Shown here: one piece after another, positions 8,174-15,751 of the stretch
Layout: every line of letters starts with the position of its first letter
How positions within the stretch are numbered: position 1 is the first letter of the stretch
Assembly (NCBI RefSeq): GCF_030388665.1
Contig: NZ_CP128846.1
Location: 5,778,501 to 5,842,500 of the forward strand
DNA from: Streptomyces flavofungini
Lineage (GTDB): Bacteria > Actinomycetota > Actinomycetes > Streptomycetales > Streptomycetaceae
Length of the DNA: 64,000 nt
Direction of reading: 5' to 3'
Position numbers and translations under genes: made by a program
The notes under the pieces: model-generated
Databases searched by the model: none
Told to the model about the DNA's origin: nothing
Seen by the model: the letters and a program-made list of their open reading frames with translations, nothing else

Positions 8174-8352
8174 TCAGGTCTTGCGACGGAGCCACTGCCC
8201 CGGTGTGCGGCGTGGCGGGCGCGCCACGATGTCGCCGCCGGTCGACTTGCCGGTCAGGACGGTGCGTAGGCGTACGGGGACCTCCGGGCCGGTCACCGGG
8301 GCGATCTTGATTCCGCCGCGGATGTACGTGATGTCATCGGCGTCGTCCGGGG
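8174..8352 (-). pseudogene. C-terminal relic of an unidentified gene
   Basis: Reading leftward, about 58 codons end at a TGA at 8176-8174, with DDITYIRGGIKIAPVTGPEV followed by RTVLTGKSTGGD and a basic tail PGQWLRRKT. It looks protein-like but has no start. It merges, in a different frame, into the helix-turn-helix relic at 8293-8640. Family not recognised. Confidence 0.4.
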
Positions 8353-8640
8353 CGCCGGGGCGCCGGGGTGCTGCTGGGCCAGGCGTACGAGGTAGTCGGT
8401 GCTGACCCCGGCCAGCTCGGCGACCTCCTCGCGGCGCAGGCCGGGGGCGCGCCGGGCCCGTCGGCGTGCGGGCAGGGCGAAGTCGTCGGGGTCCAGGCGT
8501 TCGCGCCTGCTGCGCAGGAACGCGGCCAGTTCCTGGGCCGGGTCCGGTTCCGGGTGCGGGTCCGGGTCCAGGTGCGGGTGCGGGTCCGAGGCCGGAGCGC
8601 GGGTCGTCTCGGTCCCTTCGACAGGTGGGGTGGGACGGGC
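8293..8640 (-). pseudogene. Helix-turn-helix (MmyB-like XRE) regulator relic
   Basis: The minus-strand frame reads ELAAFLRSRRERLDP, then PGLRREEVAELAGVSTDYLVRL, the diagnostic HTH of Streptomyces XRE/MmyB-type regulators. After about 75 codons similarity ends and a stop occurs at 8295-8293. The large ligand-binding half is absent, and no start codon is visible upstream of the Asp/Pro-rich lead-in. A remnant. Confidence 0.65.
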
Positions 8641-8742
8641 ATTCCTGGAAGCCCTTGGTCCAGGGGCCCGCCCCCGCGATGTGACGCAGTCGTTCGGTTT
8701 ACGGATGTGACGCCCGCCCCCCGGCGATTACGCTCACCCGCT

Positions 8743-9711
8743 ATGACGCAGCCTCCCGGCCAGCCGCCCCAGGATGGATTCGGCGCCCCGCAGCCCCAGC
8801 CGAACCAGCCCCCACCCCCCTTCCCCGGCCAGCCGCCGGCCGCCCCGCCGCAGCCCCCGGGGCAGCCCGGCTACGGCTATCCGCAGCAGCCCCCTGCCCC
8901 GCACGGAGCCCCGCCCCCGGCCCCGCACGGAGCCCCGCCCGCAGGACCGTACGGCCAGCCCCAGAGCCAGGACCCGTACGGTCAGCCGCAGGACCCCTAC
9001 GGGAACTCCCAGGGCCAGACCCAGGCCATGCCCCCGTACGGGCAGCAGCCCCCGTACGGGCAGCCCCAGTTCGGCGCCTACCCGCCGCCGCCCCCGGGTG
9101 GCGGTGACACGAAGAAGCGGAACATGATCATCGCGGTCGCCGTGGCCGCCGTGCTCGTCATCGGAGGCGGCGCCTTCTTCCTCGTCAGCGACGGTGACGA
9201 CGACAAGGACGACAAGAACAAGAAGCCGCAGGCGGACAAGAGCGCGTCCGGCGAGGTGACGCCGGGTGCGCCCGCCGAGTCGGCCGGGCCCTCCGAGGAC
9301 GCGGGTGACGAGACCCCGTCCCTGCCGTCCACCGAACCCACCACCGGGATACCCAGCACTCCGGGCGGCGGCATCGGCGGTGATGACGACGACGGGCCCG
9401 CGCCCGCCACCGGGTACAAGGGGCAGTGGCAGAACGAGAAGCTGAAGACCCTCACCATCGCCGACAAGCAGACCACCGGGCAGGCCGCGGGCAAGCACAT
9501 CGTGTCCTACCTCGACCCCGGCGGCGTGGGCATGTGCACCGGCCTCGGGCAGGACCGGGCCGGGGGCGAGTTCCGGCTCGCCCTCAAGTGCGGCAGCGGG
9601 ACCAACGAGAAGTTCATCGGCGCCGATCTGTCCCGCTCCGGCGACTCCGTCGTCATGGACTGGGACAAGGGCGGCTCCGACACCCTCAAGTGGGCCGGGG
9701 GTCTCGGCTGA
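8743..9711 (+). CDS. Pro/Gln-rich single-pass membrane protein
   Basis: 322 residues from ATG 8743. About 120 residues of Pro, Gln, Gly and Tyr with repeats (APHGAPP, QDPYGQPQ) are cytoplasmic. A membrane helix follows (IIAVAVAAVLVIGGGAFFLV), then an acidic/Lys linker and an extracytoplasmic domain with GQWQNEKLKTL, GGVGMCTGLGQ and ALKCGSG; the two Cys may pair. It is related in design and C-terminal motifs to 42280-43260. Function unknown. Confidence 0.75.
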   Translation: MTQPPGQPPQDGFGAPQPQPNQPPPPFPGQPPAAPPQPPGQPGYGYPQQPPAPHGAPPPAPHGAPPAGPYGQPQSQDPYGQPQDPYGNSQGQTQAMPPYGQQPPYGQPQFGAYPPPPPGGGDTKKRNMIIAVAVAAVLVIGGGAFFLVSDGDDDKDDKNKKPQADKSASGEVTPGAPAESAGPSEDAGDETPSLPSTEPTTGIPSTPGGGIGGDDDDGPAPATGYKGQWQNEKLKTLTIADKQTTGQAAGKHIVSYLDPGGVGMCTGLGQDRAGGEFRLALKCGSGTNEKFIGADLSRSGDSVVMDWDKGGSDTLKWAGGLG

Positions 9712-9787
9712 CCCAGGTCCAGCGCCAGGGGGCCGAGGGCCAGCGCCTCACCCCCCACCCCACCCCACCGTGAGTTCGAAGTTCCCC

Positions 9788-9817
9788 GCCGGTCACTCAC
9801 CGGCACAGGGCTGAAAC
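9788..9817 (+). promoter_or_regulatory. Inverted repeat and GlnR-like half sites before narK
   Basis: GCCGGT-CACTC-ACCGGC (9788-9804) overlaps GTCAC-n6-GCACA-n5-GAAAC. The last array loosely resembles the Actinobacterial GlnR box (GTNAC-n6-GAAAC), with a degenerate middle. It is a plausible site for nitrogen control by GlnR and/or NnaR, which are known to regulate narK in S. coelicolor. Weak by sequence alone. Confidence 0.3.
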
Positions 9818-9867
9818 GCGCCGTCCCTACCTTCGGGATCATCAGCCGCTTGCCGGGGAGGCGTGGG

Positions 9868-11247
9868 ATGGGTACCGAGGGCAGCAGGACGCAGCAGCGC
9901 GGGTCGTCGTGGATTTCGCGGTGGGATCCCGAGGACGAGGAGTTCTGGGAGCGGGAAGGAGCCCGCGTCGCCCGGCGCAACCTCGTCTTCTCGATCCTGT
10001 CCGAACACATCGGGTTCTCCGTCTGGACCCTGTGGTCGGTCATGGTGCTCTTCATGGGGCCGGAGTACGGGATCGACCCGGCGGGGAAGTTCTTCCTGGT
10101 GTCGATGGCGACCCTCGTGGGCGCCGTCGTCCGGGTCCCGTACACCTTCGCCGTGGCCCGCTTCGGCGGGCGCAACTGGACCGTCGTGGCCGCCTCGATG
10201 CTCCTGCTGCCGACCGTCGCGGCCTTCGTCGTCATGGAGCCCGGCACCTCGTACTCGACCTTCATGGTGTGCGCGCTGCTCACCGGCGTCGGCGGCGGCA
10301 ACTTCGCCTCCTCCATGACCAACATCAACTCCTTCTTCCCGCTGCGGAAGAAGGGCTGGGCCCTCGGCCTCAACGCCGGCGGCGGCAACATCGGCGTCCC
10401 GGTCATCCAGCTCATGGCGCTCGCCGTGATCGGGGCCAGTGGTGGGCCACGGCTGCTCCTGGGGATCTATATCCCCCTCGTCGTGGTCTCCGCCGTCTGC
10501 GCCGCGCTCTTCATGGACAACATCGCGGCCGTCAAGAACGACACCGGGGCCGCCCGAGAGGCCCTGCGCGACCCGCACACCTGGATCATGTCCCTGTTGT
10601 ACGTGGGGACGTTCGGGTCGTTCATCGGGTACAGCTTCGCCTTCGGGCTCGTCCTGCAGACGCAGTTCGGGCGCACGCCCCTGGAAGCCGCCCAGATCAC
10701 CTTCCTCGGACCGCTGCTCGGCTCGCTGATCCGGCCCGTCGGCGGACGGCTCGCCGACCGGTTCGGCGGGGCCCGCATCACGCTGTGGAACTTCGTCGGG
10801 ATGGCGGCGGCGACGGGCGTCGTCGTGCTCGCGTCCGTGCGGGAGTCGCTCGCGCTCTTCACCGGCGCGTTCGTGGTCCTCTTCGTGCTCACCGGGCTCG
10901 GCAACGGCTCCACGTACAAGATGATCCCGGGGATCTTCCACGCCAAGGCGGTCCGCGCGGGGCTCGCGGGGGAGGAGGCCGCGCGCTACGGACGGCGGCT
11001 CTCCGGGGCCTCCATGGGGCTCATCGGGGCCGTCGGCGCGCTCGGCGGCCTCGGGATCAACCTCGCCTTCCGGCAGTCCTTCCAGACGGCGGGCACGGGC
11101 ACGGGCGCCTTCGTCGCCTTCCTCCTCTGCTACGCGGTCTGCTTCGCCGTCACCTGGGCCGTATACCTTCGCCGCCCCGCCGCACCGGCCGCCCGGACCG
11201 AGCCGACGCCGGGCAGCGAGCCGCAGCGCGTGTACGCCGAGGTGTGA
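9868..11247 (+). CDS. narK: Nitrate/nitrite transporter, MFS
   Basis: 459 residues from ATG 9868, with GGGGAGG at a spacing of six. A polytopic MFS protein of the NNP group: motifs GVGGGNFASSMTNINSFFP and GWALGLNAGGGNIGVP are the Gly-rich nitrate signature, and GGRLADRFGG is an MFS loop. It imports nitrate and/or exports nitrite. The next gene is the NnaR-type regulator, the known partner in Streptomyces nitrate assimilation. Confidence 0.92.
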   Translation: MGTEGSRTQQRGSSWISRWDPEDEEFWEREGARVARRNLVFSILSEHIGFSVWTLWSVMVLFMGPEYGIDPAGKFFLVSMATLVGAVVRVPYTFAVARFGGRNWTVVAASMLLLPTVAAFVVMEPGTSYSTFMVCALLTGVGGGNFASSMTNINSFFPLRKKGWALGLNAGGGNIGVPVIQLMALAVIGASGGPRLLLGIYIPLVVVSAVCAALFMDNIAAVKNDTGAAREALRDPHTWIMSLLYVGTFGSFIGYSFAFGLVLQTQFGRTPLEAAQITFLGPLLGSLIRPVGGRLADRFGGARITLWNFVGMAAATGVVVLASVRESLALFTGAFVVLFVLTGLGNGSTYKMIPGIFHAKAVRAGLAGEEAARYGRRLSGASMGLIGAVGALGGLGINLAFRQSFQTAGTGTGAFVAFLLCYAVCFAVTWAVYLRRPAAPAARTEPTPGSEPQRVYAEV

Positions 11248-11387
11248 GACGTACGCCTGAGCGAGACGAGCCACAGGTCACGTACGCAGGGAAGCGACGT
11301 AACACGGCGGACATCGGCGTGATCCGCGACCGTCACCCGGCGTTGGCAGGCTCGGGGACTCGGACAGCCGGGGAGAGGAGGGAAACG

Positions 11388-12527
11388 ATGGACGACGACC
11401 AGCGGCACGGACCCCTCTCCGGGTTCACCGTCGGCGTCACCGCCGCCCGCCGCGCCGACGAACTGGGCGCCCTGCTCCAGCGGCGCGGCGCCACCGTCCT
11501 GCACGCCCCCGCCCTGCGCATCGTGCCGCTCGCGGACGACAGCGAACTCCTCACGGCGACCAAGGAACTGATCGTCGACGCCCCCGACGTGGTGGTCGCC
11601 ACCACCGCCATCGGGTTCCGCGGCTGGGTCGAGGCCGCCGACGGCTGGGGGCACGGGGAGGCGCTGCTCGAACGGCTGCGGGGCGTCGAACTGCTCGCCC
11701 GGGGGCCGAAGGTGAAGGGCGCCGTGCGGGCCGCGGGGCTCACCGAGGACTGGTCGCCGTCCTCGGAGTCCATGGCGGAGGTGCTCGACCGGCTCCTCGG
11801 CGAAGGCGTCGCCGGACGGCGCATCGCCCTGCAACTGCACGGGGAGCCCCTGCCCGGTTTCGTGGAGGCCCTGCGCGCGGGCGGCGCCGACGTCGTCCTC
11901 GTCCCCGTCTACCGCTGGCTGCCGCCCGCCGACCTCACCCCGGTCGACCGGCTCCTCGACGCCGCCGTGAGCCGCGGCCTGGACGCGCTGACCTTCACGT
12001 CCGCGCCCGCCGCCGCCTCGCTGTTCGCACGGGCCGAGGAGCGGGGGATGGCGGCCGAGCTGACCGCCGCGCTCCGCCACGACGTGCTGCCCGCCTGCGT
12101 CGGCCCGGTCACCGCGCTGCCGCTGCAGAGCCGCGGCCTGGACACCGTGCAGCCCGAACGCTTCCGGCTCGGCCCGCTCGTCCAACTGCTCTGCCAGGAG
12201 CTGCCGGGGCGGGCCAGGTCGCTGCCGATCGCGGGGCACCGGGTGGAGATCCGCGGCCACGCGGTGGTCGTCGACGGGGAGCTGCGGGCCGTGCCGCCCG
12301 CCGGGATGGCGCTCCTGCGGGCCCTTGTGCGGCGGCCCGGCTGGGTCGTGGCCCGTGCCGAACTCCTGCGGGCGCTGCCGGGCGCGGGCCGCGACGAGCA
12401 CGCCGTCGAGACGGCGATGGCCCGGCTGCGGACGGCGCTCGGCGCGCCGAAGCTCATCCAGACCGTCGTCAAGCGCGGCTACCGGCTCGCGCTCGACCCG
12501 GCGGCCGGGTCCAAGTACGCCGACTGA
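11388..12527 (+). CDS. nnaR: NnaR-type regulator: uroporphyrinogen-III synthase domain plus OmpR winged helix
   Basis: 379 residues from ATG 11388 (GAGGAGG upstream). Residues 10-265 are a HemD fold (GFTVGVTAARRADELGALL, APDVVVATTAIGFRGW, DALTFTSAPAAASLF). The C-terminal about 90 residues are an OmpR-type winged helix (RRPGWVVARAELLRALPG, HAVETAMARLRTALG, IQTVVKRGYRL). In S. coelicolor the orthologous gene beside narK encodes NnaR, a co-activator of nitrate/nitrite genes with GlnR. Whether the HemD domain binds a tetrapyrrole or is enzymatic is not evident here. It converges on, and overlaps by 49 bases, the DUF1772 gene. Confidence 0.88.
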   Translation: MDDDQRHGPLSGFTVGVTAARRADELGALLQRRGATVLHAPALRIVPLADDSELLTATKELIVDAPDVVVATTAIGFRGWVEAADGWGHGEALLERLRGVELLARGPKVKGAVRAAGLTEDWSPSSESMAEVLDRLLGEGVAGRRIALQLHGEPLPGFVEALRAGGADVVLVPVYRWLPPADLTPVDRLLDAAVSRGLDALTFTSAPAAASLFARAEERGMAAELTAALRHDVLPACVGPVTALPLQSRGLDTVQPERFRLGPLVQLLCQELPGRARSLPIAGHRVEIRGHAVVVDGELRAVPPAGMALLRALVRRPGWVVARAELLRALPGAGRDEHAVETAMARLRTALGAPKLIQTVVKRGYRLALDPAAGSKYAD

Positions 12528-13078
12528 GCCCCGCCCGCGCCGTCCCCGCGCCCCCGCCCGAACACCACGAGCGCCCGCACGAGGAACCCGAGGGCGAGGG
12601 TGCTCAGGAGTGCCCGCACCACGTTCCACGCCACCCACGTGTCCTCGAAGTCCGCGCGCACCGCGGCCGGATCGGCGATCTTCGCGGGGTCGCCCGCGTC
12701 CGCCAGCTCGTCGTTCAGGGGCACGTTCACCGTGACCGTGAGGACGAACGTGAGGAAGTACGCGAGCAGCGCCGCGAGCACCCACCAGCGCACCGGGCCG
12801 CGCCGCAGCATCCAGGCCGCGACCCCCGTGAGCAGCAGCGCGCCCATGAAGCTCGCGAAGAACACCGCGTTCTCGAACGCCGCGTTGACGTCCTGCATGA
12901 CCTCGATGTACGCGCGGTCCGAACTGCGCGCGAGGCCCGGCATCACGCCGCACGCGAAGATGTAGAAGGTCCCGGAGATCAGGCCCATGGCCACGGTCGC
13001 GGCGCCCAGGACGAGTCCGGTGCCGCGGCTGCCGCGTGCCGCCGTCGTGTTGCGTGCTGTCGCCACGTTTTCGCTCAT
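12479..13078 (-). CDS. DUF1772 membrane protein
   Basis: About 199 residues from ATG 13078; a GTG at 13114 is the longer alternative. Four hydrophobic segments (VLGAATVAMGLISGTFYIFA; ASFMGALLLTGVAAWML; WWVLAALLAYFLTFVLTVTV; ALLSTLALGFLVRALVV) and the family motif NVPLNDEL identify the DUF1772/anthrone-oxygenase-like group. Its 3' end overlaps nnaR on the other strand. Confidence 0.8.
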   Translation of the reverse strand: MSENVATARNTTAARGSRGTGLVLGAATVAMGLISGTFYIFACGVMPGLARSSDRAYIEVMQDVNAAFENAVFFASFMGALLLTGVAAWMLRRGPVRWWVLAALLAYFLTFVLTVTVNVPLNDELADAGDPAKIADPAAVRADFEDTWVAWNVVRALLSTLALGFLVRALVVFGRGRGDGAGGAQSAYLDPAAGSSASR

Positions 13079-13244
13079 GCCCCGAGTCAAGCGCGCCGTG
13101 CGGGCACGGACCATGGTTCAGAAGCGCGGCGGCATACGCGGGCGTCTGCAGCACCCCCGGTGGCAGGGGTTCCGGTGGCGCCCACGGGCGGGCACTGTAG
13201 GGGTACGGCACTCACCGGCACACCCCAAGGGCGGTGAAAGGCGC

Positions 13245-13859
13245 ATGGTGTTGGGTGCGACTACCAAGTCCGCGACCCCTGCGTACCACTCCACGTTCCA
13301 CGAACTCCGCTTCGACGCCGGCCGGCCCTGCCTCGACCTCGTCGCCACCGCCCACCCGGTGGAGCGCATCGGCGACGTCAGGCGGCTGCGGGCCTGGCTG
13401 GCGGGCGCGGGCCTGATCCCGCAGGGCACGCCGCTGCCCGGGGCCGACGTGACCTGGCTCGCCGCCTTCCGGGAGCTGCGCGGCCACATCGCCCAGCTGG
13501 TCCGCGCCGAGCTGGCCGGACGGCCCGCCGACGCCGCGCTGGCCCGCGTCAACGCCCTCGCCGCCGCGGCCCCGCCCGCCCCGCGCGCCGTCCGGCACCC
13601 CGACGGCACCCTGACCCGGGCCCTGCACGGCGCCCCCGGCCGCACGGCCCTGCTCGCCGCCGTCGCCAGGGACGCCGTCGAACTGCTCACCGACCCGGTG
13701 GCCCGGTCGTTGCTGCGCCAGTGCGCGGGCGACAACTGCGCCATCGTCTACCTGGACACCTCGCGCGGACGCCGCCGCCGCTGGTGCTCCAGCGAGGTGT
13801 GCGGCAACCGGGAGCGGGTGGCCAGGCACCGGCGGCGCGCGGCGCTGGCGCGGGCCTGA
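13245..13859 (+). CDS. CGNR zinc-finger / ABATE-domain regulator
   Basis: 204 residues from ATG 13245 (GGTGAAAGG upstream). The ABATE-type N-terminus has FDAGRPCLDLVAT. The C-terminus has CAGDNCAIVYLD...WCSSEVCGNRERVARHR, the four-Cys CGNR finger. This family is presumed to bind DNA and is widespread in actinobacteria as stress-type regulators. Position between narK/nnaR and sigU is conserved in S. coelicolor as I recall it. Confidence 0.85.
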   Translation: MVLGATTKSATPAYHSTFHELRFDAGRPCLDLVATAHPVERIGDVRRLRAWLAGAGLIPQGTPLPGADVTWLAAFRELRGHIAQLVRAELAGRPADAALARVNALAAAAPPAPRAVRHPDGTLTRALHGAPGRTALLAAVARDAVELLTDPVARSLLRQCAGDNCAIVYLDTSRGRRRRWCSSEVCGNRERVARHRRRAALARA

Positions 13860-13860
13860 C

Positions 13861-13935
13861 CGCTCACCCGAACCGCCCGGCGGGACGCTCACCCGAACCG
13901 CCCGGCGGGACGCCCGCCCGAACCGCCCGGCGGGA
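13861..13935 (+). repeat. Three tandem 25-bp repeats after the CGNR gene
   Basis: Units at 13861-13885, 13886-13910 and 13911-13935; the first two are identical, the third differs at two positions. Each carries a GC-rich dyad around CCGCC-C-GGCGG, so the array may act as a repeated termination or processing hairpin for the upstream gene. Confidence 0.75.
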
Positions 13936-14132
13936 CGCCCGCCTGGCTCGGACCGGGAACTTTCACCCCCACACCGGGACATCCCGTGCCCCCGCCCGGA
14001 ATTCCTCGCCTCCCGTTGAACGGACGCGGCCCCCGGTCCGTACGTCCAGGGTGACCAGCCGACAGGGCCGACCACGCGGAGAGCACGGCCGACATGGGCA
14101 GCCGAGACGAACAGCGGACAGCGGAGGCAGAC

Positions 14133-14711
14133 GTGCGCAAGGATTCCGCCGTGGCCGATGAACGCCCGCACCGACGACATCGACTGACGCCGACTTCCGT
14201 GCCGGGGCCGGACGAGGAACTCATGCGCGCGCTGTACCGGGAGCACGCGGGACCGCTTCTCGCCTATGTGCTCCGGCTTGTGGCGGGGGACCGGCAGCGC
14301 GCGGAAGATGTCGTACAGGAAACGCTCATCCGTGCCTGGAAGAACGCCGGTCAGCTCAACCGAGCTACCGGTTCGGTACGCCCCTGGCTGGTGACGGTCG
14401 CGCGCCGCATCGTCATCGACGGCCACCGCAGCCGGCAGGCCCGGCCGCAGGAGGTCGACCCGTCGCCGCTGGAGGTCATCCCCGCGGAGGACGAGATCGA
14501 TAAGGCGCTGTGGCTGATGACGCTGTCGGACGCGCTGGAGGACCTGACTCCCGCGCATCGGGAGGTACTTGTCGAGACCTACTTCAAAGGGCGTACGGTC
14601 AATGAGGCGGCCGAGACACTGGGCATACCCAGCGGGACAGTGCGCTCGCGGGTCTTCTACGCGCTGCGCTCGATGAAGCTTGCGCTCGAGGAGCGGGGGG
14701 TGACGGCATGA
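14133..14711 (+). CDS. sigU: ECF sigma factor SigU
   Basis: 192 residues from GTG 14133, chosen for GGAGG at a spacing of five; an upstream ATG at 14094 is less likely. Region 2 (LMRALYREHAGPLLAYVLRL, QRAEDVVQETLIRAW) and region 4 (LTPAHREVLVETYFKGRTVN, ETLGIPSGTVRSRVFYALRS) are intact. The stop overlaps the ATG of a zinc-finger anti-sigma gene. The neighbourhood (narK-nnaR upstream, helD-malic enzyme downstream) matches S. coelicolor sigU-rsuA as I recall it. Confidence 0.88.
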   Translation: MRKDSAVADERPHRRHRLTPTSVPGPDEELMRALYREHAGPLLAYVLRLVAGDRQRAEDVVQETLIRAWKNAGQLNRATGSVRPWLVTVARRIVIDGHRSRQARPQEVDPSPLEVIPAEDEIDKALWLMTLSDALEDLTPAHREVLVETYFKGRTVNEAAETLGIPSGTVRSRVFYALRSMKLALEERGVTA

Positions 14712-15640
14712 GCACGCCGTACGACGCACACGGCCAGGGTCCCTGGGGCCCCGGCTCCGGCTTCGGCGGCGGATCCGGATCGGGCTCCGGTCCGGGCGAC
14801 GTGCACGAGACCGTCGGTGCCTACGCGCTCGGGATCCTCGACGACGCCGAGGCCACCGAGTTCGAGGCGCACCTCGCGGGCTGCGACTTCTGCGCGCACC
14901 AGCTGGAGGAGTTCTCCGGCATGGCACCGATGCTGGCTGCCCTCGCGGACTTCCCCGGTGCCGATGGCGGTGCCGGTGGCGGGACGGGCGGCCCCGGTGT
15001 CGTCGGCGCGGTGCCGTCCCAGGCGCCCGCCGCGCACGGGCTCCTGCGCGGCGTCCCGCAGATCGGCGAACAGCTCGCCACCCGGCCGAGCCCGAGGCTC
15101 GCGGACCGCCTGGTGGACGAGGTCGCGGTCAAGCGCGCCCAGCGGCGCAGGCGCGGCATGTACCTGGTCGCGGCGGCGGCCGCGCTGATCATCGGCGGTC
15201 CGCTCGCGGTCTTCGCGGTCAGTGACGACGACGGCGGTACGAAGGAGGTGGCGGGCGCCGATCCGCACCCCACCTCGCCCGCCGAGGACGCCTTCTTCAA
15301 CCACATGGACGACAAGATCGCCGCCACCGACCCCAAGACCAAGGTCACCGCGACGGTCGGCACGGAGAAGAAGGCCTGGGGCACGCACACGGTCCTTGAG
15401 CTGAAGAACGTCAAGGGCCCGCTGAAGTGCTCGCTGATCGCGGTCGGCAAGGACGGCAAGAAGGAGACCGTGACGACCTGGTCGGTGCCCCAGTGGGGCT
15501 ACGGCATCAAGGACAGTCCGCACCAGGCCTCGCGGAACCCGCTGTACGTGCACGGCGGCGCCGCGTTCGACCGCGACGACATCGACCACTTCGAGGTGCG
15601 CACGTTCGACGGCGAGCGGCTGGTCGAGGTGGACGTCTGA
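14708..15640 (+). CDS. rsuA: Anti-sigma factor RsuA, zinc-finger type
   Basis: 310 residues, ATGA overlap with sigU. The cytoplasmic anti-sigma domain has HETVGAYALGILDDAEA and the ZAS motif HLAGCDFC. A Gly-rich linker leads to one membrane helix after RRRRG (MYLVAAAAALIIGGPLAVFA). The external domain begins about residue 175 and contains TVLELKNVKGPLKCSLIAVG. It should hold SigU at the membrane until an envelope signal releases it. Confidence 0.88.
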   Translation: MSTPYDAHGQGPWGPGSGFGGGSGSGSGPGDVHETVGAYALGILDDAEATEFEAHLAGCDFCAHQLEEFSGMAPMLAALADFPGADGGAGGGTGGPGVVGAVPSQAPAAHGLLRGVPQIGEQLATRPSPRLADRLVDEVAVKRAQRRRRGMYLVAAAAALIIGGPLAVFAVSDDDGGTKEVAGADPHPTSPAEDAFFNHMDDKIAATDPKTKVTATVGTEKKAWGTHTVLELKNVKGPLKCSLIAVGKDGKKETVTTWSVPQWGYGIKDSPHQASRNPLYVHGGAAFDRDDIDHFEVRTFDGERLVEVDV

Positions 15641-15751
15641 CCACGGGCGGCAAGGCGGCGCACGGTCCGACGACTGCACAACCGGGGTTCCTTTCGCGTA
15701 CGGTGGACGGCTGCTCAATACGGGCAGCAGCACGTCAGGAAAGGGGCCCCG

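Noticed and set aside
13861..13935. CRISPR-like array
   Set aside because: The units are contiguous tandem repeats with no unique spacers and no cas genes nearby.
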